A DNA stretch of 64,000 nucleotides, taken from positions 496,001 through 560,000 of the forward strand of contig NZ_AP027080.1 of assembly GCF_030295405.1 (NCBI RefSeq), read 5' to 3'. The position numbers and the translations under genes are program-made. Positions within the stretch are counted from its first letter, which is position 1, and every line of letters starts with the position of its first letter. Source of the stretch: Mesoterricola silvestris. GTDB lineage: Bacteria > Acidobacteriota > Holophagae > Holophagales > Holophagaceae. Shown here in pieces: positions 42,087 to 51,350 of this stretch. The notes under the pieces are model-generated. The model was not told the origin of the DNA, did not search any database, and saw only the letters and a program-made list of their open reading frames with translations.

Positions 42087-42151
42087 CTAGGATAGGGCCA
42101 GGGAACCACCGGTCTCCTGCCCGTGTGGCCCCTCCTTGTGTGAGAGCGTCC

Positions 42152-44569
42152 ATGACCCTTAGCTCGCCCGCCCGTTCTCTGCGCTTCGCGCGGTGGGCCG
42201 CGTTCGGGATCCTGGCGTGGGGGAGCTGCCTGGGGGCCGCGGGCCTGCAGGCGATCCGCACCACCGGGCGCATCCGTCTGGACGGGGGCATGCGGGAGCC
42301 CGACTGGAAGCGCGCCCCCGCCGCCACGGGGTTCCGCACCTCCTGGCCGGACTTCGGGCAGGAAGCCGCCACCCCCACCGAGGTGAAGGTCCTCTACGAC
42401 GAAGACTACCTCTACGTGGGCGCCCACATGGGGCTGCCCCGGGGGGTCCGCCCCGTGCGCCGCGTGCACCGCCGGGACCAGGAAAGCACCAGCGACTGGT
42501 TCGGGGTGTACATCGACAGCGCCCGGGACCGGCGCACCGCCTTCGGGTTCCTCGTCAACGCCGCGGGGGTCCAGCGGGACGCCCTCTATGCCGGGGATTC
42601 CATGACCGGCGATTCCTCCTGGGACGCCGTGTGGGAAAGCCAGGTGAAGTCGGGCCCCGGGGGCTGGACCGCCATCCTCAAGATCCCCCTCTCCGTCCTG
42701 CGCCTCCGGGGCGGCGACGGGGTGTGGGGCATCAACTTCAGCCGCACCGATTCCGGGGCCATCCGGGAATCCAGCTACTGGGACCTGCCCCCCCGGGGGG
42801 AGAACGCCTTCGCCAGCCGGTTCCCGGACCTCACGGGCATCAAGGGGGTCACCCCCCGGCTCCGGCGGGAATGGATCCCGTTCTTCACCTTCACGGACAA
42901 ATTCCACACGGCCAAGGCGTACGATGACCGGCGGCGGAAGGGGAACGCCGGCGTGGATGCCCACCTGGGCCTGACCCCCGCCTCCCAGCTGGATCTCACC
43001 GTGCGCCCGGACTTCGCCCAGGTGGAGGTGGACCAGGCGGTGCTGAACCTGTCCACGGTGGAGACGGTCTTTCCCGAAAAGCGCCCCTTCTTCCTGGAGG
43101 GCATGGAGATCTTCCAGTTCCCGGGGGTGCGCCTCTTCTACAGCCGCCGCATCGGCCGGAGCCTGGCCAGCCCCTCCCTGGACACGGGGCAGACCCTCCT
43201 GGACGGGCCCCCCACCGCGGAGATCGCCGCGGCGGCGAAGTACACCGCCAAGCTGGACACGGGCCTGACCCTGGGCTCCCTGGCCGCGGGGGTGGAGAAC
43301 GCCCGGGGCGTGGTGGGCACGGAGGACGGCGGGCGCCTGAACCGGTCCATCGCCCCCTACGCCACCTACGGGGTCGTGCGGGCCATCCAGACCCTGGACC
43401 ACCGGGGCAGCACCCTGGGGGGCTTCGCCTCCATGGTCCGGGAGGCCGATCCCGCGGGCCGCTCCGCCCGGGTGGGGGCCATGGACGCCGTCCTGAAGAG
43501 CTCCGACCGGTCCTCCCAGGTGGACCTGAGCACGGCCTGGAGCCAGGCGGGGACCCGGGGATCCGAGGTGGACGGGTTCTGGGGCTACGGCCGGTTCTTC
43601 AAGCGCTGGAATTCCGGGTGGCGGTTTGAGGTGAACGGGGACAACGCCAGCCGGAATTTCAATCCCAATGATCTGGGCTACCAGGCCAGGGCGGACGAGC
43701 AGCGCGGATACATCGGTGTCGCCCGCCACTGGGACCAGCGGTTCCTGTGCCTGCGCAACTGGGAGTGGGGGGCCGATTTCGCCCTGGCCCGGGACCAGGA
43801 AGGCAAGGTGTTCCAGAGGACCGCCAGCGCCTGGGCCAGCACGGACTTCACGAATTTCTGGTCGGTGTGGGGCAACGCCCACGTGGCCCTGCCCGTGGAC
43901 GACGACCGGGAACTGCGGACCTATTCCGATCCCGTGAAGAAGTACCTCCACCGGGGCTCCATCCCGGGCGTGGGCCTGGGCTTCGACACCCCGGGAAATC
44001 GGCCCTGGTACGTGCGCATCACCGCCAGCCGTTCCTTCTGGCCCGAAGGCCCCACCTCCGACGCGGGGTGGTACCAGTCCATCAAGCTGGGTCCGGCCAT
44101 GGAGATCCAGTCCGACACCTCCGTCACCCGCAACGAAGGCGAACTGCGGTACCTGGAGACCCAGGGCACCACCCCCGTGGTGGGGCTGCGCCGCATGACC
44201 CAGTTCAACGAGACCCTGCGCCTGGCCTACGCCATGACCCCGCGCCTGAGCCTCCAGGTGCTGGGGCAGTGGCTCATGGCCAACTGGGATTTCCGCAACC
44301 TCCAGAGCTACGTGGACGACGCGACCCTCGCCCCCGGCGCGGCCAGCGCCACCACCTCCTTCTCGGACCGGGTCTGGAACCAGAACGTGATCGTGCGGTG
44401 GGAATTCAACCCCGGATCCACGGCGTTCTTCGTCTACACCCACGGCGTGGCCACCGACGCCCTCATCAACGACCGCGGCAGCCTCAGCCCCCGCGCGGAC
44501 GTGGCCGTGCTCTCCCGGCTTCCCTCCGACGACGCCTTCCAGGTGAAGGTGAGCTGGATGTTCCGTTAG
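42152..44569 (+). CDS. DUF5916 outer-membrane protein with CBM9-like N-terminal domain
   Basis: An 805-residue protein. A signal peptide (hydrophobic WAAFGILAWGSCLGAAG, about 15-31) is followed by a CBM9-like sandwich (about 35-230; RLDGGMREPDWKRAP and VKVLYDEDYLYVGAHM), then a DUF5916 barrel-like C-terminal part with VRPDFAQVEVDQAVLNLSTVETVFPEKRPFFLEG near 285-320, a hallmark of the family. The chain ends VSWMFR. The family is common in Bacteroidetes and Acidobacteria; its function is unknown. A GTG nine codons upstream is an alternative start. TAGGAT (42088-42093) could be a -10 box, without a clear -35. Confidence 0.85.
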   Translation: MTLSSPARSLRFARWAAFGILAWGSCLGAAGLQAIRTTGRIRLDGGMREPDWKRAPAATGFRTSWPDFGQEAATPTEVKVLYDEDYLYVGAHMGLPRGVRPVRRVHRRDQESTSDWFGVYIDSARDRRTAFGFLVNAAGVQRDALYAGDSMTGDSSWDAVWESQVKSGPGGWTAILKIPLSVLRLRGGDGVWGINFSRTDSGAIRESSYWDLPPRGENAFASRFPDLTGIKGVTPRLRREWIPFFTFTDKFHTAKAYDDRRRKGNAGVDAHLGLTPASQLDLTVRPDFAQVEVDQAVLNLSTVETVFPEKRPFFLEGMEIFQFPGVRLFYSRRIGRSLASPSLDTGQTLLDGPPTAEIAAAAKYTAKLDTGLTLGSLAAGVENARGVVGTEDGGRLNRSIAPYATYGVVRAIQTLDHRGSTLGGFASMVREADPAGRSARVGAMDAVLKSSDRSSQVDLSTAWSQAGTRGSEVDGFWGYGRFFKRWNSGWRFEVNGDNASRNFNPNDLGYQARADEQRGYIGVARHWDQRFLCLRNWEWGADFALARDQEGKVFQRTASAWASTDFTNFWSVWGNAHVALPVDDDRELRTYSDPVKKYLHRGSIPGVGLGFDTPGNRPWYVRITASRSFWPEGPTSDAGWYQSIKLGPAMEIQSDTSVTRNEGELRYLETQGTTPVVGLRRMTQFNETLRLAYAMTPRLSLQVLGQWLMANWDFRNLQSYVDDATLAPGAASATTSFSDRVWNQNVIVRWEFNPGSTAFFVYTHGVATDALINDRGSLSPRADVAVLSRLPSDDAFQVKVSWMFR

Positions 44570-44592
44570 TCCACGTTCTCGACCCACCCAAG

Positions 44593-44745
44593 CTATCCCC
44601 TTGATCCCATCCATCCGATTCATCCCTGTTCCGCAGGGCCAGCGATGAGGTGGGGCGGCGCGTCGCTGATCTGCATGCGCCAACCCATCCCTGCTTTGGC
44701 CCTGCGGGAACAGGGATGGAATAGATGAACGGGATGAAGGGGATG
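44593..44745. repeat. 153-bp imperfect palindrome between convergent genes
   Basis: The left arm 44593-44640 and reverse complement of 44698-44745 match at about 40 of 48 positions (ATCCCCTT.ATCCC and ATCCCTGTTC.CGCAGGGCC in both), and the pairing continues inward (GGTGGG and GGCGC blocks) toward a centre near 44669. It lies in the 215-base gap between the converging DUF5916 and thioredoxin-like genes. Position and symmetry suggest a bidirectional terminator or a REP/BIME-like element. Confidence 0.7.
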
Positions 44746-44784
44746 AAAGGGGGGGGCGAGGGCGGGGTGGGTCGGCGCGTGGGT

Positions 44785-45354
44785 TCAGGGTTCGGTGCAG
44801 GCTGCGGTCTCGATCAGGGCCATCAACTCCCGCTGGGTCTCCCGGCCCGCGGGGTCGGCCTCGTAGCGGGCGGAGACCTTCCGGCGGGCGGCGGCCACGT
44901 CGCCGCAGGCCTTGCCCCGGGCGATGAGGTCCCTCAGGGCCGCGGGCATGGGGCCCCAGTTGCCGCATTCCACCCAGGCTTCGGAAAGGAAGATGAACTT
45001 GGGGATGGCCTCCCCGCCGTTGGTGAGGAAGCGGGCGAAGACCTGGGGGTGCTGCTCCCGAGAAACGAAGCGCACCTGGAGATTCGGGGCGGCCTGGGCC
45101 AGGCGCTGGAGCACCGGCACGTGCCGGACCACGTCCCCGCACCAGTCCTCGGCGATGGCCACCACCCGCACCGGCCGGGGAAGGGCCCCCAGCCAGGCCC
45201 GTGCCTGGGGCTCCAGCTGGGCGGAGCCCAGGATCTCAGCCATGCGGTCCCGGTTGGCCGGATGGGTGCCTTGGGTGATCCATTGGGAATAGGGCAGGCC
45301 GGACTCGAAAACGGATTTCCAGTCCAGGGCGGGAAGGATGGGGGGCATGGGCAT
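44785..45354 (-). CDS. Thioredoxin-like protein with single active-site cysteine
   Basis: A 189-residue cytoplasmic protein of the thioredoxin-9-like family: VVAIAEDWCGDVVRHVPVLQRLA replaces the usual WCxxC with WCGDV, so only one Cys is left, as is common in this family. IPKFIFLSE with cis-Pro is preserved. Function unknown; dithiol redox chemistry is not possible with a single Cys. GGAGG eight bases before the second possible ATG decides the start; a Met seven codons upstream has no ribosome site. Confidence 0.8.
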   Translation of the reverse strand: MPMPPILPALDWKSVFESGLPYSQWITQGTHPANRDRMAEILGSAQLEPQARAWLGALPRPVRVVAIAEDWCGDVVRHVPVLQRLAQAAPNLQVRFVSREQHPQVFARFLTNGGEAIPKFIFLSEAWVECGNWGPMPAALRDLIARGKACGDVAAARRKVSARYEADPAGRETQRELMALIETAACTEP

Positions 45355-45545
45355 GGCGGGAACCTCCGCTGGCATTCTGCACGAAGTAGGTTTTTTAGCG
45401 TATATCGGCCCCCGTCATTTCCCCCTAGGATTCCCTAGGTGAAGGCCCCGGAAAGCCCGGCCGACACCATGAATAATTGTTTGAGTTGAACCGATCATAC
45501 AAAACCTTGCGCAATGGAGGAATTGGGAGAACATCTCCACCAATC

Positions 45546-45572
45546 TCAACCTCTGAACCGCCCTGCCGATAA
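45546..45572 (+). promoter_or_regulatory. Sigma-28 (FliA)-like promoter of the chemosensory operon
   Basis: TCAA, 15 bases, GCCGATAA. The -10 is an exact match to the sigma-28 consensus GCCGATAA, the spacing is exactly the consensus 15, and the -35 has three of four core bases of TAAA. It lies 55 bases before the ATG of the first mcp gene. It would tie the operon to the flagellar/motility regulon. Confidence 0.6.
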
Positions 45573-45627
45573 GCCATTCGAATCGCAGCTGGCCCCACTT
45601 CCCCCACGGAACTGAAAGGAGAATCTC

Positions 45628-47247
45628 ATGGCTTTCCTGGCGAATCTTCGCTTGACCGCCCGTCTTCTACTGGCCTTCCTGGTGGTCTCCATCATCACGG
45701 TGCTGGTGGGGCTGTACGGGCTGAACGGGACCTCCACCGTCGCCGACCGCATGCACTCCGTGTACCAGGACAATGTCCTGGGCCAGAAGTACGTGGCCAA
45801 CACCCTGGTGTCCCTGGCGGCCCTCCAGCAGCGGGTGGTGTACATGGCCCTGGCCGTGGACGCCAAGGGGCGCGCGGAGGAAATGGCCGTGATCGAGGAC
45901 GGCAAGAAGTCCGTCCTGGACTGGATGGCCAAGGAGCGCTCCAGCGCCATGAGCGACGTCGAGGCCGGGATGTGGAAGGAATTCGACGCCAAGTGGGCCA
46001 CGTACACCGATGCCATCAAGCGGGCCGAGGGCCTCCTCAACTCCACCAAGCATGAGGATGGCCGGCTCCTGGTGGTGAACGAGACCCGGCCCATGTACAA
46101 GGATCTCCGGGCCCTGGTCATGAAGATCTTCGAGGACAACGGCCGGGTGGCGGAAGAGGGCGACAAGGCGGGGGCAGCCGTCTACGCGTCCCTGCGCCGC
46201 AATATCATTCTCATCATCTTCGCGGCCTTCGGTCTGGCCATGGGCCTGGGCTTCCTGGTGATCCGGGTGATCAAGCGGCAAGTGGGCGGCGAGCCGGCGG
46301 ATGCCGCCCTCATCGCCCAGCAGGTGGCGGCGGGGGACCTGGCAGTCGCCGTGAACCTCATGCCCGGCGACACCACCAGCATGATGGCCTCCATCAAGAA
46401 CATGGTGGAGAAGCTCGCCTCCGTGGTGGGGCAGGTGCAGGATGCCGCCCAGTCCCTGGTGGGGGCTTCGGAACAGCTCAGCTCCACGGCCCAGTCCCTG
46501 AGCCAGGGCGCCAGCGAACAGGCAGCGAGCGTGGAGGAGACCAGCGCCTCCGTGGAGGAAATGAGCGCGTCCATCGCCCAGAACAACGAGAACGCCAAGG
46601 TGACCGGGGATATCGCCATCAGGACGGCCAAGGAGACGGTGGACGGGGGCCAGGCGGTGAAGGAGACCGTGGGGGCCATGAAGCAGATCGCCCAGAAGAT
46701 CGCCATCATCGACGACATCGCCTATCAGACCAACCTGCTCGCCCTGAACGCGGCCATCGAGGCGGGACGGGCCGGCGAGCACGGCAAGGGGTTTGCCGTC
46801 GTGGCGGCCGAAGTGCGGAAGCTGGCCGAGCGAAGCCAGGTGGCGGCCGAAGAGATCAGCGGGCTGGCCTCGGGCAGCGTGGATCTGGCGGAACGGGCGG
46901 GCAAGCTGCTCGACACCATCGTGCCCTCCATCCAGAAGACCTCGGACCTGGTCATGGAGATCGCCGCGGCCTCCGCGGAACAGAATTCCGGGGTGGGCCA
47001 GATCAACGCGGCCATCGGGCAGATCAGCCAGACCGTGGCCCACAGCGCCGCCGCGTCGGAGGAACTGGCCTCCACCTCCGAGGAGGTCAACGCCCAGGCC
47101 CTGGAGCTCCAGTCCACCATGGAATTCTTCCGCCTGGCCCGGGCCGCCGCCCAGACCCGGAAACGCAGCGCCTCGCGGCCTTCCGCGCCGGCGCGCAGGA
47201 CCGCGGCCCCGCGGGAGGCGGAGGAGGGGGAATTCTCCCGCTTTTGA
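45628..47247 (+). CDS. Methyl-accepting chemotaxis protein (transmembrane)
   Basis: A 539-residue receptor. TM1 about 10-32, periplasmic four-helix-bundle (4HB_MCP-like) sensor 33-190, TM2 about 192-213 ([21 protein letters not shown]), a HAMP-like linker ([20 protein letters not shown]), then the cytoplasmic signalling domain. The hairpin tip reads [46 protein letters not shown]-like (conserved). A flexible Arg/Ala/Pro tail ends in the pentapeptide EFSRF, matching x-[aromatic]-x-x-[aromatic] CheR/CheB tethers. AAAGGAG upstream supports the start. It is the first gene of the chemosensory operon. Confidence 0.94.
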   Translation: MAFLANLRLTARLLLAFLVVSIITVLVGLYGLNGTSTVADRMHSVYQDNVLGQKYVANTLVSLAALQQRVVYMALAVDAKGRAEEMAVIEDGKKSVLDWMAKERSSAMSDVEAGMWKEFDAKWATYTDAIKRAEGLLNSTKHEDGRLLVVNETRPMYKDLRALVMKIFEDNGRVAEEGDKAGAAVYASLRRNIILIIFAAFGLAMGLGFLVIRVIKRQVGGEPADAALIAQQVAAGDLAVAVNLMPGDTTSMMASIKNMVEKLASVVGQVQDAAQSLVGASEQLSSTAQSLSQGASEQAASVEETSASVEEMSASIAQNNENAKVTGDIAIRTAKETVDGGQAVKETVGAMKQIAQKIAIIDDIAYQTNLLALNAAIEAGRAGEHGKGFAVVAAEVRKLAERSQVAAEEISGLASGSVDLAERAGKLLDTIVPSIQKTSDLVMEIAAASAEQNSGVGQINAAIGQISQTVAHSAAASEELASTSEEVNAQALELQSTMEFFRLARAAAQTRKRSASRPSAPARRTAAPREAEEGEFSRF

Positions 47248-47303
47248 TGGCGGGTCCATGGGGAGGTAGAATCCACTCTATCGTGATGCCCCCCGCAAAC
47301 TGA

Positions 47304-48488
47304 ATGACCCATCCTTTCCGCGCGGCCCCCCGCGCCCCGACCAGGAGACCAGACCCCTTGGAATCCCCAGCCCGTGGAACCCACCTTTCCCTCCCCCCGC
47401 AGCTGGAAGCCTACGGCCTCCCCGCCGTGGTCTTCCTGGCCCCATGGCTCGCCTCCGGGTTCTCCTGGAAGGGCGGGGTCCTGGGCCTCGCGGCCCTGGG
47501 GTGCCTCCTCCTGGCCCGGCGTCCGAAACCCGCGGATCCCGTCCCGGAGGCGCCGGCGCCCGTGGAGGCAGCCCCCGCGGGCCGCCCCGGCATCGAGCAG
47601 GTCGCCGGCGCCGTGGTTCCCCTCTGGGCGGGCCAGACCACCCAGGCCCGGGCGGAAATGGAGGAGGCCATCACGGCCCTCACCGGGCGCTTCTCGGCCA
47701 TGCAGCGCAACCTCAAGGAGGCCGTCCACTCCGCGGGGCTCGACACCAACCGCAGTCTCCAGGCCACCATCGAGGGGGGCGCGGCCGCCCTGCACGGGGT
47801 GGTGGAGGACCTGGAGGCCGGCGCCCGGGCCCGCAACGCCGTGCTGGAGAAGATCCAGGACCTGGCGGCCATCACCGAGGAACTGCGGACCATGTCCGAG
47901 GAGGTGGCCGCCATCGCCAACCAGACCAACCTCCTGGCCCTGAACGCCGCCATCGAGGCCGCCCACGCCCGGGAACTGGGCCGGGGCTTCGCGGTGGTGG
48001 CCGACGAAGTGCGCAAGCTGAGCATGCGCTCGGGCACCACGGGCAACGCCATCACCTCCAAGGTGGCCTGGGTGAACAAGTCGCTCCTGGACACCCTGGC
48101 CGCCACCCAGGCCTTCGCCACCACGGACGCGGAAATCGTCCAGAGGGCGGACGCCACCATCAAGAAGGTGGTGGAGGACATCCAGGAGGGCGTCACGCTC
48201 CTGTCCGAGTCCGCCCAGCGCTTCGAGGGCGTGGGCAGCCACCTGGGCCAGGAGATCTCCGGGACCCTGGTCCACCTGCAGTTCCAGGACCGGGTCGGGC
48301 AGATCCTCCAGAGCGTCGTGGCCGACATGGAGAAATTCAGCCACCGCCTCGAGCACCACCCTTCCGGCCTGGAGGTGGACCAGTGGCTCGCCGAGCTCGC
48401 CACCACCTACACCACCGCCGAGCAGCTCGCCATCCACCGCGGCGAGCAGACCTCCCAGGACTCCGATTCCGACATCACCTTCTTCTGA
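47304..48488 (+). CDS. Membrane-anchored MCP-like signalling protein without sensor domain
   Basis: A 394-residue protein. A hydrophobic N-terminus (about 38-70, one or two membrane helices) is followed by a Pro/Ala linker and a short MCP signalling domain with [43 protein letters not shown]-like hairpin (about 205-250). No HAMP or ligand domain is present. The C-terminal helical part ends with DSDSDITFF, an acidic-plus-FF tail. A TTG at 47358 has a better ribosome site (AGGAGA) than the ATG used here and would remove 18 doubtful residues. It sits between the first mcp and cheY. Confidence 0.85.
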   Translation: MTHPFRAAPRAPTRRPDPLESPARGTHLSLPPQLEAYGLPAVVFLAPWLASGFSWKGGVLGLAALGCLLLARRPKPADPVPEAPAPVEAAPAGRPGIEQVAGAVVPLWAGQTTQARAEMEEAITALTGRFSAMQRNLKEAVHSAGLDTNRSLQATIEGGAAALHGVVEDLEAGARARNAVLEKIQDLAAITEELRTMSEEVAAIANQTNLLALNAAIEAAHARELGRGFAVVADEVRKLSMRSGTTGNAITSKVAWVNKSLLDTLAATQAFATTDAEIVQRADATIKKVVEDIQEGVTLLSESAQRFEGVGSHLGQEISGTLVHLQFQDRVGQILQSVVADMEKFSHRLEHHPSGLEVDQWLAELATTYTTAEQLAIHRGEQTSQDSDSDITFF

Positions 48489-48497
48489 GTGGAACCC

Positions 48498-48866
48498 ATG
48501 GCAAAAACCATCATGATCATCGACGATTCCGTGAGCCTCCGCCAGGTGGTGGCCATCGCCCTGGCCGGCGCGGGCTATGACGTCATCGAGGCCTGCGACG
48601 GCCAGGACGCCCTCGCCAAGCTCACGGGGCAGAAGATCCACCTGATGATCTGCGACGTGAACATGCCCAACATGGACGGCATCACCTTCCTCAAGTCCAT
48701 CCGGGTGCACCCCTCCTACAAGTTCACCCCGGTGATCATGCTCACCACCGAAGCCGGGGAGGACAAGAAGCGCGAGGGCCAGGCCGCCGGGGCCCGGGCC
48801 TGGGTGGTCAAGCCCTTCAAGCCCGAGCAGCTCCTCGTCGCCGTATCCAAGTTGATCCTTCCCTGA
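48498..48866 (+). CDS. cheY: CheY-type single-domain response regulator
   Basis: A 122-residue receiver domain with acidic pair IIDDS, phospho-acceptor Asp in MICDVNMPNMDG (about residue 54), Thr in MLTTEAG and Lys in VVKPFKP. Length and motifs fit CheY, the diffusible output of CheA. It starts 9 bases after the MCP-like gene stop; an in-frame GTG three codons upstream is an alternative. Confidence 0.93.
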   Translation: MAKTIMIIDDSVSLRQVVAIALAGAGYDVIEACDGQDALAKLTGQKIHLMICDVNMPNMDGITFLKSIRVHPSYKFTPVIMLTTEAGEDKKREGQAAGARAWVVKPFKPEQLLVAVSKLILP

Positions 48867-48875
48867 GGCACGGCC

Positions 48876-49187
48876 ATGATCGCCTTCGAACGCTCCCAGC
48901 ACACCCTCCTCCTCTCCGGCGAACTCACCATCTATCACGCCGCCGAGGCGCGCCAGCGCCTCGGGGAGGAGCTTTCCGCCGATCCGGCGCTGGAGCTGGA
49001 CCTTTCGGGCATCGAGGAGATCGACACCGCCGGCGCCCAGGTGCTGCTCTGGCTCAAGCGCGAGGCCCGGTCCCTGGGCCTGGCGCTGCCCTACACCAGC
49101 CACAGCCCCGCCGTCCTGGACGTGCTCGACCAGCTCAACCTGGCCGGCGCCTTCGGGGACACCCTGCTCATCGCTCCCAACGCCTGA
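48876..49187 (+). CDS. STAS-domain protein
   Basis: A 103-residue STAS domain of the anti-sigma-antagonist type: LLLSGELTIYHAAEARQRL and LELDLSGIEEIDTAGAQVLLWLKREA. The usual phosphorylatable Ser of SpoIIAA is replaced by Thr/Ala in DTAGAQ, as common in chemosensory STAS proteins. It lies between cheY and cheA (gaps 9 and 7 bases); probably an adaptor in the array. The role is inferred from context only. Confidence 0.88.
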   Translation: MIAFERSQHTLLLSGELTIYHAAEARQRLGEELSADPALELDLSGIEEIDTAGAQVLLWLKREARSLGLALPYTSHSPAVLDVLDQLNLAGAFGDTLLIAPNA

Positions 49188-49194
49188 GGCAACC

Positions 49195-51333
49195 ATGGAC
49201 ATGGACCAGGTCAAGCAGACCTTCATCATCGAATGCCGGGAATTGCTGGCTTCCATGGAAGAGGCGCTCCTCACCGTGGAGGACCAGCCCGACGCCACCG
49301 AATCCATCAACGCCATCTTCCGCGCCGTGCACACCATCAAGGGCTCCGCGGGCCTTTTCGGCCTGGACCCCATCGTGCGGTTCGCCCACACGGTGGAAAG
49401 CGTCATGGACCGGGTGCGGGGAGGGCGGATCACCCTGAGCCCCGACCTGGTGGGCCTGTTCCTGGAATGCCACGACCACCTGGTGCGCATGCTCGCCACC
49501 GTGCGGGAGAACGCCCCCGAGCCGCCGGAGGTGGCGGAGGAGGGCGAACGCCTGCTGTCGGCCCTGGTGCCCTGGCTGGAAGGGGGCGTGGAGACCGTGG
49601 CCGTGGCGGTGCACCCGGAGGTGGCCCGCCCCCGCGGCACCGGCGGCGACCACTGGCACATCTCCGTGCGCTTCGCGCCCACGGTGCTCCAGAACGGCAT
49701 GGATCCCCTGTCCTTCGTGCGCTACCTGCGCACCCTGGGCCGCATGACGAGCCTGCACTCCCTCCTGGAGAAGCTCCCCGCGGGCCCGGCCTTCGATCCC
49801 GAACTGTGCTACCTGGGCCTGGAAATGGACCTGGAGACCGACGCGGACCGCGCCACCCTGGAAGGGGTCTTCGAGTTCATCCAGGACGACAGCCGCATCC
49901 GGCTGATCCCCCCCCATTCCCGGGTGGAGGAGTACCTGGCCCTCATCCAGGCCATGCCCGACGAGGAGCACTACCTCGGGGAGATCCTGGTGGCCGGAGG
50001 CTGCATCACGGCCCGGGACCTGGAGGAGGCCCTGCGGATCCAGAGCGAGGAGGAATCCGCCCGCAAGATCGGCACCATCCTGGTGCAGGAGCAGAGCGTG
50101 CCCACCCCGGTGGTGGCCGCCGCCCTTGAGAAGCAGAAGCGCTTCCAGGACAAGCAGGCCCATGAGATGAAGGTGGTGAAGGTCGCCGCGGAGAAGCTCG
50201 ACAAGCTTGTGAACCTCGTGGGCGAACTGGTCATCGCCGGGGCCAGCGCCCAGGTCCTGGCCAGCCAGGCCAAGGAGACCCGCCTGGCGGAGGCCACGGC
50301 CACCTTCAACAAGCTCGTGGAGGAGATCCGGGACAACGCCCTGAGCCTGCGCATGGTGCAGATCGGGGAGACCTTCAGCCGGTTCCGCCGCATCGTCCGG
50401 GACGTGAGCCGGGAGCTGGGCAAGGAGATCGAGCTGGAGATCCAGGGCGCCGACACCGAGCTGGACAAGACCATCGTGGAGAAGATCGCCGATCCGCTCA
50501 TGCACATCGTGCGCAACTCCATCGACCACGGCATCGAATCCGCCGAGGTGCGCATCGCCCGGGGCAAGCCGGCCACGGGCTCCCTGTCGCTCAACGCCTT
50601 CCACGAATCCGGCAGCATCGTCATCGAGGTGGCCGACGACGGCGGAGGCCTGGACCGCGCGCGGATCCTGGCCAAGGCCGTGGAGCGGGGGCTGGTGGCC
50701 GCCGGGGCGGACCTCTCCGACAGCGAGGTGCACGCCCTGATCTTCGAGCCGGGGTTCTCCACGGCCGCGAGCGTGAGCAACCTCTCGGGCCGCGGCGTGG
50801 GCATGGACGTGGTGCGCCGGAACATCGACGAACTGCGGGGGACGGTGGAGATCGAGAGCTACGAGGGCTCGGGCACCACCATGCGCATCCGGCTCCCCCT
50901 GACCCTGGCCATCATCGACGGGTTCCGGGTGGAGGTGGCCGGCACCTGCTACGTCATCCCCCTGGACACCGTCATCGAATGCCTGGACCTGGGGCCCTTC
51001 CTGGAGTCCGAGGAGAACCACCTCATCAACCTCCGGGGCGAGGTGCTGCCCTTCCTCCGGCTCCGGGAGGTGTTCTCGGCCCCGGGGGACAGGCCCGCCA
51101 AGGAGCGGGTGGTGGTCATCCAGTACGGGGAGATCCGCGCCGGCATCGTCGTGGACAAGCTCCTGGGCGAATTCCAGACCGTCATCAAGCCGCTGGGGGA
51201 GCTCTTCCGGAACCTCAAGGGGGTGGGCGGCTCCACCATCCTCGGCACCGGCGAAGTGGCCCTGATCCTCGACGTGCCCCAACTCGTGCAGCTCGCCACC
51301 CGCAGGGGCCGGCAGACCCCCGTCCTTTCCTAG
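49195..51333 (+). CDS. cheA: Chemotaxis histidine kinase CheA with an MshEN-like insertion
   Basis: A 712-residue kinase. The HPt domain carries phospho-accepting His46 in [11 protein letters not shown] region of about 125-250 is found in alternative CheA proteins ([22 protein letters not shown]). Then at about 256-318 come two short [18 protein letters not shown] and KIGTILV...V..AALEKQ modules like MshEN/T2SSE_N. The dimerisation domain starts near 322, and the HATPase has N box [13 protein letters not shown] (about 436), G1 DDGGGLD and GRGVGMDVV (about 530). A CheW-like regulatory domain (about 570-705) follows. All catalytic motifs are intact. It phosphorylates CheY and CheB. Confidence 0.94.
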   Translation: MDMDQVKQTFIIECRELLASMEEALLTVEDQPDATESINAIFRAVHTIKGSAGLFGLDPIVRFAHTVESVMDRVRGGRITLSPDLVGLFLECHDHLVRMLATVRENAPEPPEVAEEGERLLSALVPWLEGGVETVAVAVHPEVARPRGTGGDHWHISVRFAPTVLQNGMDPLSFVRYLRTLGRMTSLHSLLEKLPAGPAFDPELCYLGLEMDLETDADRATLEGVFEFIQDDSRIRLIPPHSRVEEYLALIQAMPDEEHYLGEILVAGGCITARDLEEALRIQSEEESARKIGTILVQEQSVPTPVVAAALEKQKRFQDKQAHEMKVVKVAAEKLDKLVNLVGELVIAGASAQVLASQAKETRLAEATATFNKLVEEIRDNALSLRMVQIGETFSRFRRIVRDVSRELGKEIELEIQGADTELDKTIVEKIADPLMHIVRNSIDHGIESAEVRIARGKPATGSLSLNAFHESGSIVIEVADDGGGLDRARILAKAVERGLVAAGADLSDSEVHALIFEPGFSTAASVSNLSGRGVGMDVVRRNIDELRGTVEIESYEGSGTTMRIRLPLTLAIIDGFRVEVAGTCYVIPLDTVIECLDLGPFLESEENHLINLRGEVLPFLRLREVFSAPGDRPAKERVVVIQYGEIRAGIVVDKLLGEFQTVIKPLGELFRNLKGVGGSTILGTGEVALILDVPQLVQLATRRGRQTPVLS

Positions 51334-51350
51334 TTCAAGGGAGGTACCCC

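Noticed and set aside
44785-45354. Classical thioredoxin with CxxC
   Set aside because: The motif is WCGDV; only one Cys remains, so the dithiol call is not supported.
45423-45470. Possible riboswitch (c-di-GMP type) in the leader of the first mcp
   Set aside because: Only small hairpins (CCTAGG palindrome, GGCC stem) are visible and the conserved GEMM core bases are absent; the region is also upstream of the predicted sigma-28 start.
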